The notes: a model not told the origin generated them from the letters alone. A stretch of 64,000 bases of DNA from Pedobacter sp. SL55 (GCF_026625705.1 NZ_CP113059.1:1860001-1924000); one strand, 5' to 3'. Counted from the first letter of the stretch, positions 36,853 through 46,218 are shown. A program made the numbers and translations.

Positions 36853-38958
36853 TTATCCTTCAATGGGTTTTGTGGGTAGGGTAATGTAAAAAGTAGTTCC
36901 TTCGCCCAATTTGCTTTCAACACTTAAGCTGCCTTTGTTTTGCATTACCATATCTCTACATAAAATAAGCCCAATGTGGTGCCCTTTTTCGCCAGAAGTG
37001 CCGGTGCCTGGCGTATGCGTTAAATTAAAAAGGTTATCGAGGTCTAATGGGCTAATGCCAGGGCCCGTATCAGTAATGGTAAAGGTAACTTGGTCATTAT
37101 TTGTGGTTGCATTAAAAATAACTTTATCTTCTTTGTTGCAAAACTTAATAGCATTAGAAAGGATATTTCTTATCACTACATGAACCATGTTTAAATCGGA
37201 AAATACAACAAGTTTTTCGTCTACATTGTTATGCACATTTATTTTTTTCAGATTAATCTGCGATTCCATCAACTTGATATTATGGTTGATGATCATCGAA
37301 AGATTTACCTCAACAGGGGTTATCACAATGCCTCCCAACTGACTTTTAGACCACTCCAGTAAGTTGTCTAAAAAAGAGGCCGTATTGTAAACAGTTTCTT
37401 CTAAGCGCTCTAGCAGGTTTCCAAATTCCTCTTCATTTACAATTCCGCTTCTATATAAGCCAAATAATGCCTTTAACGAATGTATTGGTGCTCTCAAATC
37501 GTGAGATACAATAGAGAAAAATTTATTCTTTACATTGTTTAATTTCTCTAACTCGGTATTTTGGGCAGATACAATTTCCATTTGTGTTCTTAGCTCTTCA
37601 TTTAAAGCTCCCAGCTCTTCATTTACTTCTGCAATTTGATGTTTTTGCTCTTGCAACAAGGCATTGGCAATTTTTTTCTCGGCATTTCTTTTGTAATAGA
37701 GTATCAAAAGTATAACCACCAACAAAAGCAGGGCGGTAATAATAGAAATGGTAATTACATAGTCGGTAATTTTTGCACTAATGGTCTCGTTGCGTTTTTC
37801 TAGGTTTTTGTTGTCGATATTTACTCGATGCAGGTCTGTTAAAATAACTTGTTTGGTAGTAGAGTCATTCTCCAGACTATCGTTAACTGCTAAATATTCA
37901 GACTTATATTTTAAGGCTGCTTCATAGTCTTTTTTTGCGGCACTTACCTTAGATAACATGTCTAACGCTAAAGAAATCGGGATTTTCGCATCAGTCTGCT
38001 TTGCTCTTACTAAAGCTAACTTTCCTGCTTCTTCGGCTTTTTGATAATCTTTTAAACCTATGTAAGCTTCGGCCAGTGTAATTAATACAGAACACTCTTG
38101 ATATATGTTTTTTAAAGTTCTGTTATTTCTTAAAGCTATTTCTAAAAGGGGCAACGCCTTGCTGTACAGCTTGTTTTCTATATGTAGTTGGGCAATTCCC
38201 CAATTGCTTAAGGCAATTCCGTTTAAGTCGCCAATTTTTTCTCTAATAGCTAAGCTTTTTAGATAAAAATCCATTGCTAATTTTTGTTGGCCTAATCTTC
38301 GTTTAGAGCCACCCAAAGAGTAATAGGCACTGCCTAAACTTAAATCTCCGGTAGGGTTTTTTAAAAGATTTTCTAAAACCTGTTCAAAATAATTATCGGC
38401 GCTTTTGTATTCTTTAAGGTCGAAATATATGGATCCTAAATTGGTAATGCATTGATTTATACCTCTCTTGTGGTCAATTTTTCTGAAGATTTTTAGTGCT
38501 TCTTCATAACAATTAACGGCTTCCTTTTTTCTGTCAGAACGATCATATATGTAGCCAATGTTTACATAACTACGGCCCAAGCCACTTTCATATTTGCTCG
38601 CTTTTGCTATTTCTTGACCTATTTTAAAATAGTATAATGCGCTATCCAAATTACTTCTAATGCCATAAGAAATGCCCATATCTAAATAGCCATTGGCAAT
38701 TGTAGAGTCGATACCATTTTTTTCGCCTAGTAATCTATACTGGTTGGCGTAATAGAATTTTTTAATTGGATCTACCGAAGAATAAGCAGTAGATAGTTTT
38801 TTAAGTATTTTAATTTGAACCGTGTCAGGATCGTTTGGTTTAAGTTGGGCTAATAACTCATCTATTTTAGAAGTTTGGGCATTAGAGCTAATTCCTAAAA
38901 GGAGTAATACAACACAAAGTACGGCCCACTTTGAGAGTTGTTTTAAAGCAGTATGCAT
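36853..38958 (-). CDS. TPR-containing sensor histidine kinase (HisKA type)
   Basis: 701 residues. A signal peptide or membrane anchor (about 9-27, LSKWAVLCVVLLLLGISSNAQ) is followed by about nine TPR units (about 60-360, with motifs such as SYVNIGYIYDRSDRKKEAVNCYEEALKIF), a coiled coil, a membrane helix (about 400-420, ITALLLLVVILLILYY), a second coiled coil and the kinase. The phosphoacceptor is H486 in FFSIVSHDLRAPIHSLKALF. The HATPase has VIRNILSNAIKFCN, ITDTGPGIS and a GTSGEKGHHIGLILCRDMV lid. No response regulator is adjacent, so it is an orphan. A TATCTTTA box lies at 38996-39003. The ligand is unknown; TPR kinases in Bacteroidota often act in phosphorelays or nutrient responses. Confidence 0.88.
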   Translation of the reverse strand: MHTALKQLSKWAVLCVVLLLLGISSNAQTSKIDELLAQLKPNDPDTVQIKILKKLSTAYSSVDPIKKFYYANQYRLLGEKNGIDSTIANGYLDMGISYGIRSNLDSALYYFKIGQEIAKASKYESGLGRSYVNIGYIYDRSDRKKEAVNCYEEALKIFRKIDHKRGINQCITNLGSIYFDLKEYKSADNYFEQVLENLLKNPTGDLSLGSAYYSLGGSKRRLGQQKLAMDFYLKSLAIREKIGDLNGIALSNWGIAQLHIENKLYSKALPLLEIALRNNRTLKNIYQECSVLITLAEAYIGLKDYQKAEEAGKLALVRAKQTDAKIPISLALDMLSKVSAAKKDYEAALKYKSEYLAVNDSLENDSTTKQVILTDLHRVNIDNKNLEKRNETISAKITDYVITISIITALLLLVVILLILYYKRNAEKKIANALLQEQKHQIAEVNEELGALNEELRTQMEIVSAQNTELEKLNNVKNKFFSIVSHDLRAPIHSLKALFGLYRSGIVNEEEFGNLLERLEETVYNTASFLDNLLEWSKSQLGGIVITPVEVNLSMIINHNIKLMESQINLKKINVHNNVDEKLVVFSDLNMVHVVIRNILSNAIKFCNKEDKVIFNATTNNDQVTFTITDTGPGISPLDLDNLFNLTHTPGTGTSGEKGHHIGLILCRDMVMQNKGSLSVESKLGEGTTFYITLPTKPIEG

Positions 38959-39073
38959 GTAGCCTAGTTTTTGAGTTTCTTTGGTTCGAGGTAGCTAAAG
39001 ATAGTTATTTTGTTTTAAATAACATTGTTTAAGTTCTTTAAAAGCTAATTATCTTTTAGAGCTTTTAAAGCTG

Positions 39074-39631
39074 CTATATCTTTAACGAACCGCGAAAACC
39101 TCTAGCTGCATAGTAAGATTGGGCTCCGTTGTGGTAAACAAAAACGGTGTTGTATCGGCGGTCGCAAAATAGCGCACCATCTAATTTTCTAATGCGTTCT
39201 GGGGTTTGTATCCAGCTTGATGTTTTTAAATCAAACTCGCCTAATTGTTGTAATGCTTTGTATTCTTCTTCAGTTAAAAGTTCAATTCCCATCTCTGTAG
39301 CCATATTTATAGCACTATCATTTGGTTTGTGCTCTTTCCTTGCTGCTAAGGCTTCATGGTCAAAGCACACACTTCGTCTTCCCTTTGGAGTTTCGGCCGA
39401 GCAGTCGTAGAAAATAAATTCTCCTGTTTTATCATCGTAGCCCACTACATCTGGTTCTCCGCCGGTAATATCCATTTCATTTAACGACCATAGTTTTTCT
39501 GGTTGAGCTTCTAGTTTTTCTTGCACTTTGCTCCAATCTAAGTCTGGGTGGCGTTTCTTGTTTTTTTCGAAACGGATTTTCAAAATGCTTAAAAGTTCTT
39601 CGCTTTGTTGGGCTGATAGTTTTTTGCTCAT
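39074..39631 (-). CDS. DUF4256 family protein
   Basis: 185 residues, soluble. The sequence matches what I know of DUF4256: an N-terminal helix (EELLSILKIRFEKNKKRHP), then WSLNEMDITGGEPDVVGYD, FYDCSAETPKGRRSVCFDHEAL, MGIELLTEEEYKALQQLG and a C-terminal FCDRRYNTVFVYHNGAQSYYAARGFRG. The biochemical role of the family is not known to me. It begins four bases after the stop of the YdeI-type gene, so the two are an operon. The C-terminal Arg/Gly-rich tip and the absence of signal or membrane segments point to a cytosolic location. Confidence 0.8.
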   Translation of the reverse strand: MSKKLSAQQSEELLSILKIRFEKNKKRHPDLDWSKVQEKLEAQPEKLWSLNEMDITGGEPDVVGYDDKTGEFIFYDCSAETPKGRRSVCFDHEALAARKEHKPNDSAINMATEMGIELLTEEEYKALQQLGEFDLKTSSWIQTPERIRKLDGALFCDRRYNTVFVYHNGAQSYYAARGFRGSLKI

Positions 39632-39635
39632 GATA

Positions 39636-40223
39636 TTAATCGTTTAAACCTTTGCCACTTAGAATTTGTGGCATATATTTTTCAACTCTTGCAACTCTTG
39701 CAGCTCTTGTTTTAGCTTGTTTGGCTTCCGAAAAATGAAATAGATAAGCTCTTTGGCGGCCAGGAGTTAAAGCTTCAAAAGCAGTTCTCAGCGCAGGTAA
39801 AGCATCTAGTTTTTCTTGAAACTCTGCTGCAACCTCAAAGTCAGAGGTTTTTCTCATTGCTACTTTTAAGCCAGCCTTTTCAACTTCAATGGCCTCGAAA
39901 ATGTAATGTTTTATTTGTTGTTTTGCACTCCAAATTTCTTTAGCGTTAACAAAACGTATTTGCCTAACCGATTGTACATGATCTGTTTGTTGGATCAATA
40001 AACCATCTTCGTTGCTTAGCAATGCGCCTTTAAAAAACAGCAGGGCACAGTATTCCTTAAACCCATGTATTAAAACAATGTTGCTCTTTTGGAATGTGTA
40101 GCAAGGCTGCCCCCATTTTAGTTCTTCGGTTAAGCCACATTCAAGAATAATTGCTCTCAAGGCTTCAAATTCTTGTTTCCACTGGGTTGTTTTGCTTAAA
40201 AACGCATCTACTTTAGGGTTCAT
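39636..40223 (-). CDS. YdeI/OmdA family protein with DUF1801-like domain
   Basis: 195 residues, cytosolic. The N-terminal half resembles the DUF1801 (frataxin-like fold) domain: LRAIILECGLTEELKWGQPCYTF and IVLIHGFKEYCALLFFKGALL. The C-terminal part matches the bacteriocin-protection (OmdA/YdeI) domain: FQEKLDALPALRTAFEALTPGRQRAYLFHFSEAKQAKTRAARVARVEKYMPQI. The Bacillus YdeI family has been linked to antimicrobial peptide resistance, but the mechanism is unclear. It is first gene of a two-gene operon with DUF4256. A weak TAACTTTA box (40243-40250) lies 19 bases before the start. Confidence 0.85.
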   Translation of the reverse strand: MNPKVDAFLSKTTQWKQEFEALRAIILECGLTEELKWGQPCYTFQKSNIVLIHGFKEYCALLFFKGALLSNEDGLLIQQTDHVQSVRQIRFVNAKEIWSAKQQIKHYIFEAIEVEKAGLKVAMRKTSDFEVAAEFQEKLDALPALRTAFEALTPGRQRAYLFHFSEAKQAKTRAARVARVEKYMPQILSGKGLND

Positions 40224-40365
40224 CTTTTGCTGTTTAGATGACTAAAGTTAGTTAATTTGAAGAAAAACGCGAATAATCAATTATGAAGCATTTTTAAAGC
40301 TTTGCGTTGGGTGATTTTTTTTGCGCTAGCAGGTATTTTTATACTTTCGAGTTGGCTAATGTGCA

Positions 40366-41310
40366 TTAAGAAATTAATTTTAGCATACTTTGTATAAAGT
40401 TAGCTAAAGGTTTTCTTTCTTTTAACCAGTTGAAGGATATTATTCCGATGGTGGCTGTGGTAATGCCGGCAAGTACATCGGCCAGGTAATGATGGCTTGT
40501 GTAAACTGCCGCAAACCAAATCCCCACCATTACGGTAATGAAAAAGACATTTGCTTTACGGAACTTTCCCTTAGTGGCATAGTAAACTACAATTAAAGGG
40601 TAAGCGGAGTGTAAAGATGGCATGGCCGCAAAAACGTTTGAACCTTTGCTATAAATAGATTTAAAAAGTTCGATACCGAAGAAATTATCGAAACGAATTA
40701 AGCCAGCGGTATTACCAGGAGTGCCTGCTATAAACTCAAAGCCATGCTGTTGTACATACCAAGGTGGAGCGGCAGGATAGAGGTAATAAACCACAAAACC
40801 CAATAGGTTTACCCACACAAAAGTGAGTAGAAAGTTTAAGAAGTTTCTGCGTTCGTTATTAAAAAACAGGAAGGCTGCAAATGCCAACGGTACGGGTACC
40901 CACATCAAATAAAAGAAGCCTGTAAGCACATCTAAAAACGAGTTGGTGTGTAATAGCCAATACTCATTAGGGGTAAGTAGTTTTCCTCCTTGCTCTATTC
41001 CAAAAACGCTTTTTTCAAAATTGTAGAGATCTGCAATATGTACAGCATTGTAGTGGTAGTTAGGAAAAGCCTTCATGTAATCATAAATGATCCAATATAC
41101 AATGAAGATAGAAAAACCTATGATGAATTTTCTGGTAGTAGATGTGAGGTAGTAAAGGGCATTAAAAATAGCAATCAGCACTAGTTGGTCTGTTTTAAAG
41201 CCAACTAAAAAATAGGAGAGAATAAGATAGATTGCAGAAATGCCGAGCGTTAATGGCAGATCTTTTTTAAGGTTTTTTTGCGGATCTTCAGAGGAAATAT
41301 CTGATGTCAT
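40366..41310 (-). CDS. PAP2-family phosphotransferase, candidate inositol phosphorylceramide synthase (Aur1-like)
   Basis: Membrane enzyme of 314 residues from the ATG at 41310; the longer frame to 41400 translates part of a palindromic repeat. It has about six membrane helices. The lipid phosphatase motifs are present as C2 FAAMPSLHSAYPL and C3 TSHHYLADVLAG, with catalytic His in each. A canonical first KxxxxxxRP motif is absent, as in Aur1/PAP2_3 proteins. Aur1 moves phosphoinositol from phosphatidylinositol to ceramide. As last gene of a locus with serine palmitoyltransferase, inositol-phosphate synthase and a CDP-alcohol transferase, it is best explained as the bacterial IPC synthase, like the B. 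thetaiotaomicron gene I recall as BT_1522. Plain lipid phosphatase activity remains possible. Confidence 0.8.
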   Translation of the reverse strand: MTSDISSEDPQKNLKKDLPLTLGISAIYLILSYFLVGFKTDQLVLIAIFNALYYLTSTTRKFIIGFSIFIVYWIIYDYMKAFPNYHYNAVHIADLYNFEKSVFGIEQGGKLLTPNEYWLLHTNSFLDVLTGFFYLMWVPVPLAFAAFLFFNNERRNFLNFLLTFVWVNLLGFVVYYLYPAAPPWYVQQHGFEFIAGTPGNTAGLIRFDNFFGIELFKSIYSKGSNVFAAMPSLHSAYPLIVVYYATKGKFRKANVFFITVMVGIWFAAVYTSHHYLADVLAGITTATIGIISFNWLKERKPLANFIQSMLKLIS

Positions 41311-41324
41311 TTTATTATTTGTTG

Positions 41325-41344
41325 GGGCGAAACATGTTTCGCCC
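41325..41344. repeat. Perfect 20-base palindrome between two operon genes
   Basis: GGGCGAAA-CATG-TTTCGCCC, the same family as 33886-33905 and likewise followed by GTAC. It lies in the 46-base gap between the fatty acid hydroxylase stop and the PAP2 start, so it would form a hairpin inside the polycistronic mRNA. Confidence 0.75.
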
Positions 41345-41356
41345 GTACGAGTAATT

Positions 41357-41989
41357 TTATTGGGTTTCTTTTTTCTTTTCAAATCCAGACCTGAATACAC
41401 CGTCCCAAAACATCCAGCTTACGCCAAATCCCTTAGAAGCATCCTGATAATGGTGCAACATGTGGTGATGTTTCAATCTCTTCCATAAACCACTTTTAAA
41501 ATTAGCATGGTGTAAGGCGTAATGAACCATATCGTAAAATAAATATCCACCAATAAAACCTATAAAAAACGAATAGATTTTGGTTTCTGGTAATAGCCAA
41601 TCGAATAGAAACCAAAAAGCCAAAGCCAAAGGAATACTGGCCGATGGCGGCATTACTAAACGGTTAGCATCATTTGGGTAATCGTGGTGCACGCCATGAA
41701 AAATGAAGTGGATACGCTTTGCCCAAGCGGCCTTAGGGTAGAAATGGAAAACCCATCGATGCATCACATACTCTGTGATTGTCCACACGAAAAGTCCAAA
41801 AGCCAACCACCCGAAAAACTCTAAGACAGGGGTTTGCACATCAAAAAGTGCTTTCCACACTAAGAAAACAATTAATGGAACAAATATAATTAAGGGTACG
41901 TAATATTTAACTTTAGATAGAGGTTCTAACAAGTCGCTCTTAAACATCCTTGTAGACTCGCTAGAATTTGAAATAAAATTCTTTGCCAT
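41357..41989 (-). CDS. Fatty acid hydroxylase (Scs7/FA2H-like), candidate sphingolipid alpha-hydroxylase
   Basis: Membrane di-iron enzyme of 210 residues with four hydrophobic helices. All histidine boxes of the FA_hydroxylase family are visible: EYVMHRWVFH, HFIFHGVHHDYP, YDMVHYALHH and LKHHHMLHHY. The order and spacing match yeast Scs7 and human FA2H, which add a 2-hydroxyl to the N-acyl chain of ceramide; the HGVHHDYP motif is characteristic. It lacks the cytochrome b5 domain of yeast Scs7. It starts four bases after the CDP-alcohol transferase stop. I infer 2-hydroxylation of ceramide acyl chains, which Sphingobacterium-type lipids carry. A carotenoid or sterol substrate is less likely given the neighbours. 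Confidence 0.85.
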   Translation of the reverse strand: MAKNFISNSSESTRMFKSDLLEPLSKVKYYVPLIIFVPLIVFLVWKALFDVQTPVLEFFGWLAFGLFVWTITEYVMHRWVFHFYPKAAWAKRIHFIFHGVHHDYPNDANRLVMPPSASIPLALAFWFLFDWLLPETKIYSFFIGFIGGYLFYDMVHYALHHANFKSGLWKRLKHHHMLHHYQDASKGFGVSWMFWDGVFRSGFEKKKETQ

Positions 41990-41993
41990 GGTA

Positions 41994-43274
41994 TTAAACT
42001 TTTATTCTTTCGGTTATCGCTTTTGTTGGATTGCTAGCATCATAACCTTTTATTTCTACATATTTTACATTAGGTACCCAAAACGTACCACCTTCTATTC
42101 TTAGAAAAATTCTGTCTAACAAAATCTTTTTGTTGTTGGCTGTTGCGTAAACATGATATTTTTTATCTATTGCCGATTTGGTTAACAACAAAGGGAATTT
42201 TTTGTAGGATACGAAGCGTAACTCGTAATTGCCATTACCAATATCTTTAGTTTGCACTCCATAGGCAAATTTGCGTTGAATATAATTCAAGTCTTTTTTT
42301 CCTTGCTTATCAGCGTAGCGCATCCAAAAAACATTTACGGGATGTTCTTTAACCAAATTACCATCTTCATCTACGTTTAATTGGCAAATAATAGTATTGA
42401 TATTTGGATCTCGTTGTACGTAAAATAACTGGTTTGTGATATTTTTGGGAATAGGAAATGTAAGCGGAGAAGGATCATCGCCAGTTTGTGCTTTTACCGC
42501 TGCTGAGTTAGATAGACCTAGACCAGCAAATAAAATTACTCCGGCAATTAGCGCTGCTTTGTTGCTGGGTTTTGGGAACTCTTTCGCATCTAAAGCTTTT
42601 TTGGCTTCTCTTAATCTGTTTACTGCGGTAATATTGGTCATTATTGCCATTAAAGTAATTGGCAAGGTGAAAATGCTCATGGTCTCGAATACGTGAAACT
42701 TAATTCCGGGGATAAAGATTTTATAATCGGCACCTAAGAAATTGTAGGCAATACCGCATGCAATAGCAAATACACCAATGGTTACCACACGCTCTGGGCG
42801 TTGCATTAAACCACCTTTACATTCTACGCCAAGGCCTTCGGCACGGGCACGAGTATAGCTTACCATCATAGAACCAATTAATGCAATAAACGCAAATAAC
42901 GAGCTTAAAAAATAATGGTGTGCCACTAAATAATAGCAAATCCCTAAAAACATCACCATTTCGCTATATCTGTCTAAAACCGAATCGTACATGGCGCCAA
43001 ACTTAGAGCTCATGTTGCCCAAACGTGCCACTTGGCCATCTAGCATATCGAAAAGGCCAGCAAACAAAACCAATGCGCCAGCCCAGCCTACGTATTCTAG
43101 TTCGCCGCGATTAGATTTTTCTGCACCTATAATAAAGATTACCGCTACACCAATGTTTAGTAGCAAACCAATAGTGGTTACCATGTTTGGTGTTAATCCT
43201 AACTTAATTAAGCCTTTTACAAAAGGGTTAATTACTTTATAAATACCTTGTTGAAGGTCGTCTCTTAGCTTCAT
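41994..43274 (-). CDS. CDP-alcohol phosphatidyltransferase fused to DUF4833, candidate phosphatidylinositol-phosphate synthase
   Basis: 426 residues. Residues about 1-230 are a polytopic CDP-alcohol phosphatidyltransferase with the complete catalytic motif DMLDGQVAR-x8-GAMYDSVLD. A basic linker, a hydrophobic helix (about 250-265) and an AQ-type junction lead to a C-terminal soluble domain (about 280-420) that I recognise as DUF4833: LFYVQRDPNINTIICQLN, NPVNVFWMRYADKQGKK-like text, YELRFVSYKKFPLLL and a final GGTFWVPNVKYVEIKGYD. The soluble part should face the periplasm. In context the enzyme probably joins CDP-diacylglycerol to inositol 3-phosphate, as reported for B. thetaiotaomicron BT_1523 (from memory). 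The fusion is unusual and the role of DUF4833 is unknown. Confidence 0.82.
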   Translation of the reverse strand: MKLRDDLQQGIYKVINPFVKGLIKLGLTPNMVTTIGLLLNIGVAVIFIIGAEKSNRGELEYVGWAGALVLFAGLFDMLDGQVARLGNMSSKFGAMYDSVLDRYSEMVMFLGICYYLVAHHYFLSSLFAFIALIGSMMVSYTRARAEGLGVECKGGLMQRPERVVTIGVFAIACGIAYNFLGADYKIFIPGIKFHVFETMSIFTLPITLMAIMTNITAVNRLREAKKALDAKEFPKPSNKAALIAGVILFAGLGLSNSAAVKAQTGDDPSPLTFPIPKNITNQLFYVQRDPNINTIICQLNVDEDGNLVKEHPVNVFWMRYADKQGKKDLNYIQRKFAYGVQTKDIGNGNYELRFVSYKKFPLLLTKSAIDKKYHVYATANNKKILLDRIFLRIEGGTFWVPNVKYVEIKGYDASNPTKAITERIKV

Positions 43275-43276
43275 TT

Positions 43277-45837
43277 TTAAAAATCTAGTTTAACTCTAGC
43301 TCTAATTCCCCATTCGGCAACTTCTGGGTGGTCTAGGTAATTGAAACGCTTAACCAAATCTACCCTTAATACCTTGAAAATATTTCCTAAACCAACGCTG
43401 CCTTCCATATACGGTTCTTTATTTAAAGAATAGGTTCTTTGCGTGCCATTTTCATAGCTAGGCAATTTGTAAATGCCGTCGTTATTTTTTTCTGGATTAT
43501 TTTCATCTCTCAATCCTCCGTAAATTGCTTTGAATGAAACAATCTCGCGTAGTTTTAATTTACTTAGCAAAGGTATCTTATTTAAAAAGAATCCGTTAAA
43601 ATTATGATCGATATTTATTGCTGCATAGCGGTCGCTCACAAATTCTAAGAAGTTCATTAAGTTATAGGAGTTTAGCTGATAAGCATAAGTTTGGTTGGCA
43701 CGGTGTACCGACAATAACGGAAAAGGCACCTTGCCGGCGATATAACCACCTTCTACTCTGACATCACTAAAACCTAACTGCGACAAATAAAAACGTTTGT
43801 CTACACTAGCCATAATGTTGTGGTAGTTATACTCGCCTCCAAAAAAGCCTTTAATACCTGCCGTATATTTTAAGTTATAAATAGGGTATCTATCTATAAT
43901 TGGTATACGATAAATTTTACCTTGATAGAATTTCTCATTCTTCGCATATCTAAAGCCTACACTAAGTTCTGTAGTGGTAAGTCTATTGATAAAAGAATTG
44001 GAGCTGGCATCGTTATAGAAAAGGCCACCAGCCGGAGTTTGAGACCATTTCTTAAATCCAACATTGTAAGAAAAACGATTTTCGAATTCTTTCACATAAT
44101 CTAAGCGATAAAAATCGTTGTACAATAACATATCGTTTACACCACGTTTAAATGATAACAAAAAGTTATCTTCTTGTACAAATTGTAGTTCTTGTCCTGG
44201 TATTTTGGTATCTCGTTGAAAACTTGCTCTAATGTAGTTTTGCGGGAATTTATAAATGGATTTATTATTTAAAGAGTAAGTTCCCGATAAGAAAAACTTC
44301 CATTTTTCGTCTTTAAAGCCATAGGCTGCATAATTTTCGAAATAAAAACGTTTGCTTAAAGCAGGAGTAGACCTGCCTCCTAAACGCAAACGAAAGCCTT
44401 CTACGTTATTAAAGCTATAGAAAGTGTTGGTAGGGCCAACTTCATAAGGTCCAAAATCCCAATAACCGGCAAAGACAAAAGTTACTAATTTTACGGTTCT
44501 TCTAAAAGATGGCAACTTTTGAAGCGTATCAATATTGCTGTAAATTTTCAGCTGCTGCTGTGGTATAGAATCTAACCTGTTTTGCGCCCAAAAATCGTTG
44601 GTTCTCTGTTTGGCTCCTTCTAGTACTTCTAGTTTTTTGCCAGAAAAAACCGTATCAGGAATTTCTACGTTCGTTTTGTATTGGTCGTAGCTTACACTTC
44701 GTTCGCCCGTAAAACCCATCCCTTTATTTTTGCTGATCCCAAAATCGGCAATTAAATTGCTTTTGCTTAGGTAGTATCTACCATCGGTATTTTTTTCAAA
44801 ATCTAAGGCAATTTCTAATCCTCTAACAAAGTTGAGGTTAATGTTTTTATTTACTCCAAAGGCAGCTTTTTGAACAGCATAGTTGCCGTCCATCGTAATG
44901 TAGATTTTTCCCTCAAACAACATATCGCCCTTGGTGCGTGGCGTAAAAGAAAGTTCAATTACATTCGGCGTCATGTTTTTTAAGGTATCAGTAATAAAAA
45001 ATTTGTAAAAAGTAGGGGCCGAGTTTGCAATTGGGCTTAAAAACTCGTTGCTCATTACAGAGATGTTATTATCGTAAATGTTGATGTTTTGGTACATCCT
45101 ATCGAAATAGGCTTTCATGCCCTGGTTATCGATAAATCTATTATCAAACTCTACTTGTTTTTCTGCTAGAACTACTGTTTTACTTTTATCGGGTAGAAAC
45201 TTAAATATTGGTCGGCCAGTTTTTCTTGGATATAAATAGGCAATAAGTTTTTGCCACCTATTTTGGATGAGTCTTGCTCTTGAAAAAGAAATTGGTAATT
45301 TCTGAAGAGACGTTTGTTCTTGAATTTTTCGGAGAGGTTGCTCATAGAGAACAACATTTTTTCGTACTCCTTATATTGTACGGTTTCGTATGCTTTAGGC
45401 TGGTTTTTATCTTTGTTTTCGATTACCTGCCTAATTAATTCTACCGCCGGATTGTTTTTGTTAGAGTACCTAACTTTTTTGCCTGCAATAATGGTTACTT
45501 CGTTTAACGATTGCGCATTAGATTTTAGTAGGATGTCTAATTTTTGGGTTTGTCCTACAATAATATTCTTGTACAAAACTTCGTAACCAACGTAGTTAAA
45601 CTTCAGTTTGTTGTAGTCTTCGTTAGTGCTGATCTTGAAATTTCCATCCAAATCAGATTGTGTTCCCAAGCGGGTATCATTAAAGAAAATTGATACATAG
45701 GGAAGTGTTTCTTTTGTTACCGCATCTCTAACGGTTCCGGTAATAACGGTTTTTTGGGCAAATGCTGATGATATGCCTAATATCGTAGCACTAAAAAACG
45801 TTAGTGCATAAATTAATGTTTTATATGTGTGTTTCAT
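43277..45837 (-). pseudogene. DUF5686/CarboxypepD_reg-like outer-membrane protein, frameshifted
   Basis: Two frames together make one protein of about 850 residues. The first (45837-45172) has a signal peptide (ILGISSAFAQ), a carboxypeptidase regulatory-like domain (about 30-110, ITGTVRDAVTKETLPYVSI) and the start of the DUF5686 region, then stops. The rest (through 43277) continues in the -1 frame, with DKSKTVVLAEKQVEFDNRF before the first ATG at 45118, and ends in barrel strands (GIRARVKLDF). The shift falls around 45188-45200, where one extra C in TACCCGAT would restore one frame. No canonical slippery heptamer is present, so it is a mutation or a sequence error. It sits inside the sphingolipid locus, two bases after gtrA, and could be an outer-membrane exporter or anchor for the lipid products. 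Confidence 0.75.
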
Positions 45838-45839
45838 TT

Positions 45840-46214
45840 TTACTGTGTGAAAATGAATTGCTTCTGCATGAAGTAATTATAAATAGTACCAATCAATCCA
45901 GAAACGAGAATTTTCGATAGCAAATAGTTAATGCCTAGAAAATGAGTGAGTATGTAAACTCCAGTAGTAACAATCAAAAGATTGCCGCACCATACCAAAA
46001 TATACTTTAAAATTTGAAGCTTGATGTCTTTCTCGGTAGAATTAAACACCCAATTACGCCCCATATAAAAGTTTACACAGCCACCAACAACTGTTCCTGT
46101 TACACTTCCTGCAACATACCAGATCCCCAAAAAGCTCACACAAAACCATGTGACTAAGTAGTCTACCAACGTTGCCGTTAATGACGAAGCTTGAGCTTTG
46201 ATAAAGGTGATCAT
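45840..46214 (-). CDS. GtrA family membrane protein
   Basis: 124 residues with four membrane helices, the standard GtrA size. Typical marks are FIKAQASSLTATLVDYLVTWFCV at the start, NFYMGRNWVF in the middle and NYFMQKQFIF at the end. GtrA proteins are thought to help flip polyprenyl-linked sugars or act with lipid-linked glycosyl transfer. It lies four bases after the PgpA-like gene and two bases before the DUF5686 gene, in the middle of an inositol-sphingolipid locus, so movement of an inositol lipid intermediate across the inner membrane is a reasonable but untested idea. Confidence 0.88.
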   Translation of the reverse strand: MITFIKAQASSLTATLVDYLVTWFCVSFLGIWYVAGSVTGTVVGGCVNFYMGRNWVFNSTEKDIKLQILKYILVWCGNLLIVTTGVYILTHFLGINYLLSKILVSGLIGTIYNYFMQKQFIFTQ

Positions 46215-46218
46215 CTTC

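Noticed and set aside
41240..41488. An 82-residue plus-strand frame across the FAH/PAP2 junction
   Set aside because: It crosses a palindrome and two real genes on the other strand.
45172..45210. Programmed frameshifting in the DUF5686 gene
   Set aside because: No X_XXY_YYZ heptamer in phase near the shift; AAA in GTA AAA CAG could slip alone, but the A-site codon would not re-pair.
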